A stretch of 64,000 nucleotides of DNA, from positions 124,001-188,000 of the forward strand of contig NZ_JAHYCA010000005.1 in assembly GCF_019430905.1 (NCBI RefSeq), read 5' to 3'. The translations under genes and the position numbers were made by a program. The stretch comes from Billgrantia antri (GTDB taxonomy: Bacteria; Pseudomonadota; Gammaproteobacteria; Pseudomonadales; Halomonadaceae). The notes under the pieces were generated by a model. It ran no database searches and was not told where the DNA came from. It saw only the letters and a list, made by a program, of their open reading frames with translations. Positions 8,601-16,350 of the stretch are shown here, piece by piece. How positions within the stretch are numbered: position 1 is the first letter of the stretch; each line of letters opens with the position of its first letter.

Positions 8601-8630
8601 AAAAAAACCGGCTCATTGAGCCGGTTTTTT
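8601..8630. terminator. Bidirectional rho-independent terminator
   Basis: A CCGGCTC/GAGCCGG stem with a three-base ATT loop is flanked by an A-run on one side and TTTTTT on the other, so it can stop transcripts from both directions: the ferric-reductase gene ending at 8544 and the tRNA-Ser gene on the opposite strand. Confidence 0.9.
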
Positions 8631-8640
8631 GGGAATCTCG

Positions 8641-8728
8641 TGGCGGAGGGGGAGGGATTCGAACCCTCGAAGCCTTTCGACTTACACACTTTCCAGGCGT
8701 GCTCCTTCGACCACTCGGACACCCCTCC
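8641..8728 (-). tRNA. tRNA-Ser (anticodon GGA)
   Basis: The reverse complement folds into an 88-nt class II tRNA with a GGAGGGG/CCCCTCC acceptor stem, a long variable arm and an encoded CCA. The T-loop reads GTTCGAATC. The anticodon loop is CTGGAAA, giving anticodon GGA for UCC/UCU serine codons. It is transcribed toward the bidirectional terminator. Confidence 0.95.
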
Positions 8729-8833
8729 ACATTATGGTCCTCACGCCTTTTGGCTGCGCCTTGTGCGTCAGAACGGCGCAAAGTCTAACGGCTTAAGTAC
8801 GCGTTTGCAAGCCGGTTTTCGGCTTTCGGGCCG

Positions 8834-9337
8834 TCAGCTAGCAGGCAGCACGGCGTAGTCGCCGTGGGCTTCGAGGCACAGAGTGTCGCCGCACCAAAGC
8901 TGCTGAACGAGAGCGATACGACCGCGCCCACGGCTCGCCAGGCGTTCCGCCAGCGTCTCGGGCCCCTGCCCGCTTTCAGGCTCGCAGGTCAGGCGGTAGT
9001 CACCGGTCACCGGCGCCAGGAAACGCTGGTGGGCCTCGGCCACCACGACGTCGCGGGCGTGGCCGCGCTGGCGCAACCACAACGTGGTCCAGCACCAGCC
9101 CAGCAGGGTGGTCTGGGCGGTGAGCGCGCCGCCGAAGCCGGTGCCCTTGTCGTTGAGGTTGGGCACGAGCGCTAGCTCCCACACCAGGCGCTCCCCTTCC
9201 CGGCGCATCTCGCGGATGCCGAGGTGTTCGACCATGGGAATGGCGTCACCGAGCCAGGCGAGGAATAGCTGCGGATCGTCTCGCTCACCGAATTCGGGCA
9301 GCGGCAAACGCGGATGGGGAACGCCGATTTTTCGCAT
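8834..9337 (-). CDS. YiiD-type thioesterase-domain protein
   Basis: A 167-residue hot-dog-fold protein similar to the putative thioesterase domain found at the C-terminus of YiiD. The segment NLNDKGTGFGGALTAQTTLLGW is the recognisable core (N-K-G-T-x-F-G-G), followed by a VVAEAHQRFLAPVTGDYRL strand typical of acyl-CoA thioesterase-like folds. It begins 3 bp after the end of the nitroreductase gene on the same strand, so the two are probably co-transcribed. The substrate is unknown. Confidence 0.75.
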   Translation of the reverse strand: MRKIGVPHPRLPLPEFGERDDPQLFLAWLGDAIPMVEHLGIREMRREGERLVWELALVPNLNDKGTGFGGALTAQTTLLGWCWTTLWLRQRGHARDVVVAEAHQRFLAPVTGDYRLTCEPESGQGPETLAERLASRGRGRIALVQQLWCGDTLCLEAHGDYAVLPAS

Positions 9338-9340
9338 GGG

Positions 9341-9901
9341 TCAGGTCCAGCGTTCGACGAAGTCGCTGATACGGTGCTCGGCGATGGGCTTGTGGCGACC
9401 GCCCAGCTGACCCAGGTAGACGAAGGCGATCAGCTCGTCTTCCTCTTCCAGGCCGAGCCCCTTGCGCACGGTGGGATCGAACGCATACTTGCCACTGCGC
9501 CACATGGCACCGAGACCTTGAGCGTGAGCGGCCAGCAGAATGCCGTGCGCGGCGCAGCCAGCGGAGATCACCTGCTCGATCTTCGGTACTTTTTCAACGT
9601 CGGGCGTGACCTTGGCTATCACAGCGATGATCATCGGCGCGCGCAGCGGCTTCTTGCGTGCGGCGTCAAGGGCGGCGTCCTCGATGCTGGGATCCTCGCG
9701 GTATTCCGCTTCGGCGAAGAGTTCACCCAGCCGCTCGAGGCCCTCACCGGAAAACTCGATGAAGCGCCAGGGCCGCAGCTCCTTGTGGTCCGGCGCGCGC
9801 AGCGCGGCGCGATAAATCGCCTCCATCTGCTCGGGGCTCGGCGCCGGGCCGGTCAACTTGCCCATTGAGCTGCGCTGGTGCAACAGGGTGAGTGCGTCCA
9901 T
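9341..9901 (-). CDS. Nitroreductase family protein (YdjA-like)
   Basis: A 186-residue FMN-dependent nitroreductase of the small YdjA type. The N-terminal LHQRSSMGKLTGPAP segment is the FMN phosphate-binding RRS-type region, followed by APDHKELRPWRFI, GCAAHGILLAAHAQGLGAMW and a C-terminal GLEEEDELIAFVYLG; this order is diagnostic for the subfamily. Such proteins are homodimers reducing nitro or quinone compounds with NAD(P)H, although the physiological substrate of YdjA is not settled. It is the first gene of a two-gene unit with the thioesterase-like protein downstream. Confidence 0.85.
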   Translation of the reverse strand: MDALTLLHQRSSMGKLTGPAPSPEQMEAIYRAALRAPDHKELRPWRFIEFSGEGLERLGELFAEAEYREDPSIEDAALDAARKKPLRAPMIIAVIAKVTPDVEKVPKIEQVISAGCAAHGILLAAHAQGLGAMWRSGKYAFDPTVRKGLGLEEEDELIAFVYLGQLGGRHKPIAEHRISDFVERWT

Positions 9902-9972
9902 ACGATTCCCTTGTCAGCCGAAGTAGTATTGACCGAACTTTACCAGTTGGGATTTTGACTGTCGTGCCGAGC

Positions 9973-10806
9973 TTATTGCCGCGCCAGTCGCAGGGGCTCC
10001 GGCGGGCGCTCTCCCGGCGTGGCGCGCCAGGGGCTGATATCGAGCCCGCCGCGGCGCACGTAGCGCGCCAGCACCAGCAGCCGCTCAGGCTTCGCGCGGG
10101 CCATCAGGTCCGTGAAGATGTGCTCGACGCAGTGTTCATGGAAATCCTGATGCTGGCGATAGCCGATCAGGTAGCGCAGCAGGCCCTCGCGGTAGAGCTT
10201 GGGACCACGGTAGCGAATCAGCACGCTGCCCCAGTCAGGCTGGCCGGTGACCGGGCAGTTCGACTTGAGCAGGTGCGAGTAGAGCGTCTCCTCGACGATC
10301 TCCTCGCCTACCCGCAGGTGCTCGGCGCTGGGCGTGTAGTCCTCGACCTCGATATCGAGCTGGTCCAAACATTCGCCTGGCAGCCGACATGCCGCCAGCA
10401 CCGCGTCATCGACGTCGTACAGCTCGACGGCCACCGAGGCGCCGGCCGCTTTCGCCAGATCGCGCTCGAGGGTCTCGATCACCTGCTCGCGGCTGTCGAA
10501 GCGGGTCTGGTTGAAGCCGTTGAGATAGAGCTTCCAAGACTTCGACTCGATCAGGTTGGGCGACTCGGCCGGCAGACGGAAGCGCGCCACGGCGACCAGA
10601 GGCTTGCCGCGACCATTGAGCCAGCTCACCTCGAAAGCATGCCACTCGTCCTCCCCAACGAAGGGCAAGCTGCCCTCCTCGATGCCCAGCGGCACGCGAT
10701 TGGCGGCGCGGGGAATGGGATAGAGCAGCCCGGCATCGTAGTGCTCGGGGTAGGCGGACTCGCGCCCCAGCGGGGCGTGCTCGAGCGTATCGGGGCGATG
10801 TGTCAT
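9973..10806 (-). CDS. queF: NADPH-dependent 7-cyano-7-deazaguanine reductase
   Basis: QueF reduces preQ0 to preQ1 in queuosine biosynthesis for tRNA wobble modification. The protein has 277 residues, the size of the long two-domain (E. coli-type) form. The catalytic segment SNCPVTGQPDWG contains the nucleophilic cysteine that forms the thioimide with preQ0, and the region ESKSWKLYLNGFNQTRF is the QueF signature (E-S-K-S-x-K-L-Y). The HEHCVEHIF segment completes the active site. I used the ATG at 10806, which overlaps the stop of the upstream ABC permease as ATGA and gives the expected N-terminus; the longer open frame upstream is the permease in another frame. Coupling to an ABC exporter looks like operon packing rather than a functional link. 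Confidence 0.95.
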   Translation of the reverse strand: MTHRPDTLEHAPLGRESAYPEHYDAGLLYPIPRAANRVPLGIEEGSLPFVGEDEWHAFEVSWLNGRGKPLVAVARFRLPAESPNLIESKSWKLYLNGFNQTRFDSREQVIETLERDLAKAAGASVAVELYDVDDAVLAACRLPGECLDQLDIEVEDYTPSAEHLRVGEEIVEETLYSHLLKSNCPVTGQPDWGSVLIRYRGPKLYREGLLRYLIGYRQHQDFHEHCVEHIFTDLMARAKPERLLVLARYVRRGGLDISPWRATPGERPPEPLRLARQ

Positions 10807-11576
10807 GAACGTATTCCCTTGCCGCGCTCGAGCATCCACAGGGCGACGGTGAAGAGCACGATGATGAAGGCAACGATGGCGGCCAACGCCCAGCCCACCG
10901 GGATATCGGAGACACCGAGGAAACCGTGGCGAAAGACGTTGACCATGTACAGGATCGGGTTGAGCAGCGAGGCATTCTGCCAGAAGGTCGGCAGCAACGA
11001 AATCGAGTAGAACACCCCGCCCAGGTAGGTCAGCGGCGTGAGCACGAAGGTCGGCACGATGGAGACGTCGTCGAACTTGTTGGCCAGCAGCGCGTTGATG
11101 AAGCCACCGATGGAGAACAGCGCCGCGGTGAGCACTACCACGCCGATGGTCAGTAGCGGGTGCGCCACGCTGATGCGGGTGAAGAACAGCGATACCAGCG
11201 TCACGATCAGGCCCACACCGAGACCGCGCGCCATGCCGCCCAGCACGAAGCCGGAGAGGATCACCCAATTGGGCATCGGCGACACCATCATCTCCTCCAC
11301 GCTGCGCTGAAACTTGTTGGAGAAGAAGCTCGACGCCACGTTGGAGTAGCTGTTGGTGATAACCGCCATCATGATCAGCCCGGGGACGATGAAGTCCATG
11401 TAGCTGAAACCGTCCATCTGGCCGATGCGCGAACCGATCAGGCTGCCGAAGATGATGAAGTACATCGCCATGGTGATCGATGGCGGCAGCAGGGTCTGCG
11501 GCCAGATCCGCGTAAAGCGCTTGATCTCCTTGACGACCAGCGTCCAGAGGGCGATGGCGACCTGAGTGGCGCTCAT
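10803..11576 (-). CDS. ABC-2 type transporter permease (YadH-like)
   Basis: A 257-residue ABC-2 membrane subunit with six hydrophobic segments. Features include LPPSITMAMYFIIFGSLIGSRIG at the first periplasmic loop, MVSPMPNWVILSGFVLGGMARG and the ABC-2 signature-like PLTYLGGVFYSISLLP. It pairs with the upstream ATPase gene, whose stop it overlaps by 4 bp. The pair resembles E. coli YadG/YadH, an exporter of unassigned substrate. Same-strand overlap on both sides indicates an operon ATPase-permease-queF. Confidence 0.85.
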   Translation of the reverse strand: MSATQVAIALWTLVVKEIKRFTRIWPQTLLPPSITMAMYFIIFGSLIGSRIGQMDGFSYMDFIVPGLIMMAVITNSYSNVASSFFSNKFQRSVEEMMVSPMPNWVILSGFVLGGMARGLGVGLIVTLVSLFFTRISVAHPLLTIGVVVLTAALFSIGGFINALLANKFDDVSIVPTFVLTPLTYLGGVFYSISLLPTFWQNASLLNPILYMVNVFRHGFLGVSDIPVGWALAAIVAFIIVLFTVALWMLERGKGIRS

Positions 11577-12535
11577 TTGCCTACCTCCGCCTGCTCGACC
11601 TTGGGACGTTCGTTGTTGCCCTGCTCCACCATGGACACGAACATCTCCTCCAGGCGGTTGGCGCGGTTGCGCATGGAGACGACCTCGATGCCCTGCTCAC
11701 CCAACGCAGTGAACACGTCGTTGAGGCGCTGCCCGCGGTGCACCACCACGGCAAGCTGAGCTTCTTCGACCTTGTGCACCTCGAAGCCCTCGACGTGCGG
11801 GGCCTGATCCACGGGGTGCGCCAGGTCGAGCAGGAAGGTCTCGGTATCCAGCTCGGCGAGCAGGCCACGTACGCTGGTGTTCCGCACGATCTCGCCGTGG
11901 TTGATGATCGCCACGTTGCGACAGAGGCTCTCGGCCTCCTCGAGATAGTGGGTGGTGAGGATGATGGTGGTGCCCTCCTCGCGGTTGATACGGCGCATGT
12001 ACTCCCACATGCTGCGGCGCAGTTCGATGTCGACGCCGGCGGTGGGTTCGTCGAGGATCAGCAGCCTGGGCCGGTGCATCAGTGCCCGGGCGATCATCAG
12101 TCGCCGCTTCATGCCGCCGGAAAGCATGCGCGCACTGCCGTTGCGCTTGTCCCACAGGCCGAGATCCTTGAGCAACTGCTCGGCACGCGGCAGCGCCTCA
12201 CGGCGCGGCATGCCGTAGTAGCCCGCCTGGGCCAGCACGATGTCCAGCACCTTCTCGAACTGATTGAAGTTAAACTCCTGGGGCACTACGCCCAGGTGGT
12301 ATTTGGCGCGGGCGAAGTCGCGGTCGATATCGATGCCGAAGATCGAGACCTGGCCGGCGGTCTTCTGCACCAACGAGCAGACTACCCCCAGGGTGGTGGA
12401 CTTGCCGGCCCCGTTGGGGCCCAGCAAAGCGAAGAAATCGCCCTGCTCGACGTCGAGATCGATGCCCTTCAGGGCGTGAAAGCCGTTGCCGTAGACCTTG
12501 GTCAGGCCACGGATCGACAGCGCCGGTTCGGCCAT
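11573..12535 (-). CDS. ABC transporter ATP-binding protein (YadG-like)
   Basis: A 320-residue ABC ATPase with Walker A GPNGAGKST, the Q-loop VPQEF, signature LSGGMKRRL, Walker B LLILDEPTAG and the switch histidine in LTTHYLEEAE. The last ~90 residues form an extension ending in EEMFVSMVEQGN, common in drug- or polysaccharide-type ABC-2 ATPases. It drives the permease encoded immediately downstream. The substrate is unknown. The ATG at 12535 has AAGGAAGG upstream on the minus strand. Confidence 0.9.
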   Translation of the reverse strand: MAEPALSIRGLTKVYGNGFHALKGIDLDVEQGDFFALLGPNGAGKSTTLGVVCSLVQKTAGQVSIFGIDIDRDFARAKYHLGVVPQEFNFNQFEKVLDIVLAQAGYYGMPRREALPRAEQLLKDLGLWDKRNGSARMLSGGMKRRLMIARALMHRPRLLILDEPTAGVDIELRRSMWEYMRRINREEGTTIILTTHYLEEAESLCRNVAIINHGEIVRNTSVRGLLAELDTETFLLDLAHPVDQAPHVEGFEVHKVEEAQLAVVVHRGQRLNDVFTALGEQGIEVVSMRNRANRLEEMFVSMVEQGNNERPKVEQAEVGK

Positions 12536-12667
12536 GAGCCTTCCTTGCGTTGGGATGAGAAGACGAGCTCAAGAAATTAGGGCGCGAAGGGATTTTTCAA
12601 GTCGCGGCCGGTAAAAACGCAGCGTACCCCGCCCATGGGCAAGGTCATCGAAGTTTAATAGAGGGGG

Positions 12668-12760
12668 CCGAGCCTTGGCATTAATTGGCTGGGCAAGATT
12701 GGAGCGGGAAAGGAGATTCGACGGTCCGGCGCTCCGGCTCCCGGCCCGAGCCTTGGCATT
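12668..12760. repeat. Direct repeat downstream of the tRNA array
   Basis: The 15-base string CCGAGCCTTGGCATT occurs at 12668-12682 and again at 12746-12760, 78 bases apart. Each copy is followed, after 17 or 20 unrelated bases, by the same block of tRNA-Gly 3'-end sequence (at 12700 and 12781). The pattern indicates duplication of a segment containing the tRNA 3' end followed by divergence. No integrase is nearby. Confidence 0.75.
12700..12721 (-). tRNA. tRNA-Gly 3'-end fragment (not functional)
   Basis: Twenty-two bases here are identical to the CCA end, discriminator, acceptor 3' strand and half of the T-arm of the intact tRNA-Gly genes. Beyond 12721 the match ends abruptly, so there is no D-arm, anticodon arm or 5' acceptor strand. 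It is a decayed or partly duplicated copy located 59 bp downstream of the last intact tRNA-Gly. Confidence 0.75.
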
Positions 12761-12780
12761 CTGATGGGTGTAGAAAAAAT

Positions 12781-12855
12781 TGGAGCGGGAAAGGAGATTC
12801 GAACTCCCGACCCTCGCCTTGGCAAGGCGATGCTCTACCACTGAGCTATTCCCGC
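12781..12855 (-). tRNA. tRNA-Gly (GCC), copy 1
   Basis: The reverse complement is a 75-nt tRNA with a GCGGGAA/TTCCCGC acceptor stem, an encoded CCA and T-loop GTTCGAATC. The anticodon arm CGCCTTGCCAAGGCG places GCC in the loop, decoding GGC/GGU glycine codons. It is the last intact member of a six-gene array. Confidence 0.97.
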
Positions 12856-12900
12856 TTGATCGATCTCGGCCATGCCTGCTCGACAAGTATAACCGAAAGG

Positions 12901-12976
12901 TGGCGTCCCATAGGGGGTTCGAACCCCTGTTCCCGCCGTGAAAGGGCGGTGTCCTAGGCCACTAGACGAATGGGAC
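12901..12976 (-). tRNA. tRNA-Glu (TTC), copy 1
   Basis: A 76-nt tRNA with acceptor GTCCCAT/ATGGGAC, encoded CCA, and anticodon loop CTTTCAC giving TTC for GAA/GAG. Its D-arm differs from the other two Glu copies in the array (GGCCTAGGAC in place of GGTCCAGGAC), a three-base difference. Confidence 0.97.
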
Positions 12977-12996
12977 GCAGCAGCCAGACAGTGCGC

Positions 12997-13071
12997 TGGA
13001 GCGGGAAAGGAGATTCGAACTCCCGACCCTCGCCTTGGCAAGGCGATGCTCTACCACTGAGCTATTCCCGC
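12997..13071 (-). tRNA. tRNA-Gly (GCC), copy 2
   Basis: Same 75-nt sequence as the other tRNA-Gly genes of the array, with anticodon GCC and encoded CCA. It is separated from the following tRNA-Glu by 20 bases. Confidence 0.97.
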
Positions 13072-13129
13072 ATGCACGCCAGTCTAAGCTAACAACAGCG
13101 CAACCGCTATCGCGGATGCAACCGGAAGA

Positions 13130-13205
13130 TGGCGTCCCATAGGGGGTTCGAACCCCTGTTCCCGCCGTGAAAGGGCGGTGTCCTGGACCACTAGACGAAT
13201 GGGAC
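13130..13205 (-). tRNA. tRNA-Glu (TTC), copy 2
   Basis: A 76-nt tRNA identical to the first-transcribed tRNA-Glu, anticodon TTC, encoded CCA. It lies 17 bases downstream of tRNA-Gly copy 3 in the direction of transcription. Confidence 0.97.
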
Positions 13206-13222
13206 GCACTTGGTGCTGAATC

Positions 13223-13297
13223 TGGAGCGGGAAAGGAGATTCGAACTCCCGACCCTCGCCTTGGCAAGGCGATGCTCTACCACTGAGCTATTCCCGC
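13223..13297 (-). tRNA. tRNA-Gly (GCC), copy 3
   Basis: A 75-nt tRNA-Gly with GCC anticodon and encoded CCA, identical to the other two copies. It is the second gene transcribed from the array promoter. Confidence 0.97.
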
Positions 13298-13344
13298 ACA
13301 TCAGTCACTCACTCCGGCACCTGCTGAACCAGTGAGGAAACGAG

Positions 13345-13420
13345 TGGCGTCCCATAGGGGGTTCGAACCCCTGTTCCCGCCGTGAAAGGGCGGTGTCCTG
13401 GACCACTAGACGAATGGGAC
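13345..13420 (-). tRNA. tRNA-Glu (TTC), copy 3 (first transcribed)
   Basis: A 76-nt tRNA-Glu with TTC anticodon and encoded CCA. It is the promoter-proximal gene of the array, beginning about 38 bases downstream of a near-consensus -10 element. Confidence 0.97.
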
Positions 13421-13458
13421 GCAGCCGTCTCGCTCTCTGCCTCAACGAGGTGGCGCGA

Positions 13459-13487
13459 ATCTTACTCAAGCCCCCCGAAGCTGTCAA
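13459..13487 (-). promoter_or_regulatory. Strong promoter of the Glu/Gly tRNA array
   Basis: On the minus strand a perfect TTGACA (13487-13482) and TAAGAT (13464-13459) are separated by exactly 17 bases. The bases after the -10 are TCGCGCCACC, a GC-rich discriminator of the kind found at stringently controlled stable-RNA promoters. Only one such promoter is seen, ahead of the first tRNA-Glu, so the six tRNAs are probably one transcript. Confidence 0.85.
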
Positions 13488-13571
13488 CTGTCGGCCTGGG
13501 TTGGCCGAAGCCAGGGAAAACAGCCAAGCTATGGGTGTCTGATGAGAGGACGCCCCAGCAGGAGAGAGGCC

Positions 13572-13973
13572 ATGCGCAAGAAGATCGAGAAGAGCGATGC
13601 CGAGTGGCAAGCCCAACTGACGCCGGAGCAGTACCGGGTAACGCGTCAGCAGGGTACCGAACCGCCCTTCAGCGGCGACTATCAGGTCAGCGACGAGCAC
13701 GGCATCTATCACTGCGTGTGCTGCAATGCCCCGCTATTCGAGAACGAGCACAAGTTCGAGGCTCACTGTGGCTGGCCGAGCTTCGATCGTCCGCTCGGCC
13801 AGGCGTGCGTCGAGGAACGCTTCGACGATTCGCACGGCATGCGCCGCACCGAGGTCGTATGCGCCCACTGCGATGCCCACCTGGGCCACGTCTTTCCCGA
13901 TGGCCCAGCGGAAACTACCGGGCTGCGCTACTGCATCAACTCGGTAGCCATCTCGTTCCACCCCGGCGAATAG
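13572..13973 (+). CDS. msrB: Peptide-methionine (R)-S-oxide reductase
   Basis: MsrB repairs the R-sulfoxide of methionine in oxidised proteins. The 133-residue protein has the two zinc CxxC pairs (CVCCNAP and CAHCDAH) and the catalytic segment RYCINSVAISF with the nucleophilic cysteine near the C-terminus. The conserved core HCGWPSFDRP and HLGHVFPDGP is intact. I chose the ATG at 13572 because it follows AGGAGAG at good spacing and gives the usual short N-terminus (MRKKIEKSDAEWQ). It is a single-domain enzyme without a fused MsrA. Confidence 0.95.
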   Translation: MRKKIEKSDAEWQAQLTPEQYRVTRQQGTEPPFSGDYQVSDEHGIYHCVCCNAPLFENEHKFEAHCGWPSFDRPLGQACVEERFDDSHGMRRTEVVCAHCDAHLGHVFPDGPAETTGLRYCINSVAISFHPGE

Positions 13974-13989
13974 CGCAGCCTACCCTGCC

Positions 13990-14021
13990 GAGGCCGCCCT
14001 TCTGCTATGATGGGCGGCCTC
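13990..14021 (+). repeat. Perfect inverted repeat between msrB and rbgA
   Basis: GAGGCCGCCC (13990-13999) is exactly complementary to GGGCGGCCTC (14012-14021), with a 12-base loop that contains TATGAT. It starts 17 bases after the msrB stop. It may be a terminator without a strong U-tract, or an attenuator-like element before rbgA. Confidence 0.6.
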
Positions 14022-14042
14022 GTCAGTTTGCAGGAGTGGCAC

Positions 14043-15023
14043 ATGCTCGGCTGGTATCCGGGACACATGAACAAGGCGCGCCGCCAGATCCAGGAGGCGC
14101 TGCCCGAGATCGACGTAGCGATCGAGGTGCTCGACGCCCGTCTGCCCTACTCCAGCGCCAATCCCATGCTCGCCGGCCTGACCCGCCACAAGCCGGTGCT
14201 CAAGATCCTGTCGCGGGCCGACCTGGCCGACCCGGAACGCACTCGTGAATGGGTGGCATACTTCGACTCGCTGCCCGATACGCGAGCTCTGGCCGTCACC
14301 ACCACCAACTCCCGCGAACTCAAGCGCATCCCCAAGCTGTGCCACGAGCTGGCCGGTCAGGTGCGCGCCGACCGCGACGTACGGGTGATGGTCATGGGCA
14401 TTCCCAACGTCGGCAAGTCGACCCTGATCAACGGTCTGGCCGGCAAGGCCATCGCCAAGACCGGCAACGAACCGGCGGTGACCAAGCGCCAGCAAAAGGT
14501 GCGCATCGCCGGACGGGTCGCACTGATCGACACCCCGGGGGTGCTGTGGCCGAAGATCGAGGATCAGGCCAGCGCCTACCGCCTGGCAGCCACCGGCGCC
14601 ATCCGCGACACCGCCATCGACTACGCCGACGTCGCCGTCGTCACTGCTGGCGAACTCGCACGGCGTTATCCCGAGGCGCTCAAGGCCCGCTACAAGCTGA
14701 GCGAACTGCCGCCCTACGCCCCCAATCCACAGGCAGAGCAGGTCGAGGCCGACGGCCCCCGGCGCATCGACCTGCTGGCCGTGGCCGGCTTCGACGGGCA
14801 TGCGATCCTCACCGAGATCGCCAGCCGCCGCGGCGGCCTGCGCCCGGGCGGCGAGGTCGACCTGCACCGCGGCGCCGAGGTGCTGCTGCACGAGCTGCGC
14901 GACGGCAAGCTGGGCCGCCTGACGCTGGAAACCCCGGCCGACATCCCCGCGCCCACGGAGGAGGAAGAGCCCGCCGCCGAAGCGACGAACAACGATGGCA
15001 GCGGCGCGCATAACTCCGCATAA
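14043..15023 (+). CDS. rbgA: Ribosome biogenesis GTPase (YlqF/RbgA family)
   Basis: A circularly permuted GTPase of 326 residues that assists late large-subunit assembly. The G-motifs appear in permuted order: a G4-like LSRADLAD near residue 58, then G1 GIPNVGKST near 120, then G3 DTPGVLW near 165. The N-terminus MLGWYPGHMNKARRQI is the family's hallmark. The ATG at 14043 follows AGGAG. The C-terminus has an acidic EEEEPAAEAT tail. It lies just downstream of msrB. Confidence 0.92.
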   Translation: MLGWYPGHMNKARRQIQEALPEIDVAIEVLDARLPYSSANPMLAGLTRHKPVLKILSRADLADPERTREWVAYFDSLPDTRALAVTTTNSRELKRIPKLCHELAGQVRADRDVRVMVMGIPNVGKSTLINGLAGKAIAKTGNEPAVTKRQQKVRIAGRVALIDTPGVLWPKIEDQASAYRLAATGAIRDTAIDYADVAVVTAGELARRYPEALKARYKLSELPPYAPNPQAEQVEADGPRRIDLLAVAGFDGHAILTEIASRRGGLRPGGEVDLHRGAEVLLHELRDGKLGRLTLETPADIPAPTEEEEPAAEATNNDGSGAHNSA

Positions 15024-15088
15024 TCACTGAGTTCCGGCAGTCTGGCTGACCGGAACCACCGGACACCACTGGAATCTCGGACACCTCA

Positions 15089-16321
15089 ATGGACACCCCC
15101 ACCCTGTTCAGGAAATCGCACAAACTCGATAATGTCTGCTACGACATCCGCGGTCCCGTGCTCGAGCACGCCAAGCGGCTGGAAGACGAAGGCCAGCGCA
15201 TCCTCAAGCTGAACATCGGCAATCCTGCCCCGTTCGGCTTCGAGGCCCCTGAGGAGATCCTTCAGGACGTGATGCGCAACCTGCCCACCGCCCAGGGCTA
15301 CTGCGATTCCAAGGGTCTCTACTCCGCGCGCAAGGCGATCATGCAGGAGTGCCAGCGCAAGGAGATTCCCGGTGTCGGCATCGAGGACATCTTCATCGGC
15401 AACGGCGTTTCCGAGCTGATCGTGATGGCCCTGCAGGCGCTGCTCAACGATGGCGACGAGGTGTTGATTCCGGCGCCCGACTACCCGCTGTGGACCGCCG
15501 CCGCCAACCTCGCCGGCGGCCACGCCGTGCACTACCGCTGCGACGAGCAGGCCGACTGGGCGCCGGACATCGCCGACGTGCGCGCCAAGGTGACCGGTCA
15601 CACACGGGCCATCGTGATCATCAATCCCAACAACCCCACCGGCGCGGTCTATCCACCCGAGGTGGTGCGCGAGCTCCTCGCCATCGCCCGCGAGCACGAC
15701 CTGGTGGTGTTCTCCGACGAGATCTACGACAAGATACTCTACGACGATGCCAAACACGTCTCTACCGGCGCGCTGGCCGACGAAGACCAGCTAGTGGTGA
15801 CCATGAACGGTCTTTCCAAGAGCTACCGCTGCGCCGGCTTCCGCTCCGGCTGGATGACCCTTTCGGGCAGCGTGGCCATGCAGCGCGCCAGGGACTATAT
15901 CCAGGGCCTCAACATGCTCGCCTCGATGCGCCTGTGCGCCAACGTGCCGGCCCAGCACGCCATCCAGACGGCGCTGGGCGGCTACCAGTCGATCAACGAC
16001 CTGATCCTGCCCGGCGGCCGCCTGCTCGCCCAGCGCGACATCACCTACGACAAACTCAACGCCATTCCCGGGGTGAGCTGCACCAAGGCCAAGGGGGCGC
16101 TCTACGCCTTCCCACGGCTCGATCCCAAGGTCTACCCCATTCACGACGACCAGAAGCTGGTGCTCGATCTGCTGCTGCAGGAGAAGATCCTGCTGGTGCA
16201 AGGTACCGCCTTCAACTGGCCGGAACCCGACCACGTGCGTATCGTCACCCTGCCCTGGGCCGACCAGCTCGGCGATGCGCTGGATCGCTTCGCCCGGTTC
16301 CTGTCGCGCTATCGCCAGTAG
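15089..16321 (+). CDS. alaA: Alanine transaminase (AlaA/YfbQ type)
   Basis: A 410-residue fold-type I PLP-dependent aminotransferase. The N-terminus (KSHKLDNVCYDIRGPV) and the segment RILKLNIGNPAPFGF match the AlaA/AlaC-type subgroup, which makes alanine from pyruvate and glutamate. The Schiff-base lysine is in NGLSKSYRCAGFRSGWM, the PLP-contacting aspartate and tyrosine in FSDEIYDKILYD, and the carboxylate-binding arginine near the C-terminus in PDHVRIVTLPW. The length is typical. It is separated from rbgA by 65 bp and may be independently expressed. Confidence 0.9.
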   Translation: MDTPTLFRKSHKLDNVCYDIRGPVLEHAKRLEDEGQRILKLNIGNPAPFGFEAPEEILQDVMRNLPTAQGYCDSKGLYSARKAIMQECQRKEIPGVGIEDIFIGNGVSELIVMALQALLNDGDEVLIPAPDYPLWTAAANLAGGHAVHYRCDEQADWAPDIADVRAKVTGHTRAIVIINPNNPTGAVYPPEVVRELLAIAREHDLVVFSDEIYDKILYDDAKHVSTGALADEDQLVVTMNGLSKSYRCAGFRSGWMTLSGSVAMQRARDYIQGLNMLASMRLCANVPAQHAIQTALGGYQSINDLILPGGRLLAQRDITYDKLNAIPGVSCTKAKGALYAFPRLDPKVYPIHDDQKLVLDLLLQEKILLVQGTAFNWPEPDHVRIVTLPWADQLGDALDRFARFLSRYRQ

Positions 16322-16350
16322 CGTCGGCAGGCGTCGATTTTCGGCCCAGC

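Noticed and set aside
9973..11268. 431-codon version of queF
   Set aside because: The upstream part overlaps the ABC permease in another frame. The known QueF start MTHRPDTL follows ATG 10806.
12569..12886. Minus-strand open frame with NSSVVEHRLAKARVGSSNLLSRS
   Set aside because: This peptide is a known artefact of translating tRNA genes; the frame covers tRNA-Gly and its fragment.
12536..13571. Integrative element at the tRNA array
   Set aside because: Only a tRNA fragment and a direct repeat are seen. There is no integrase, no cargo and the neighbouring genes are housekeeping, so an element is not claimed.
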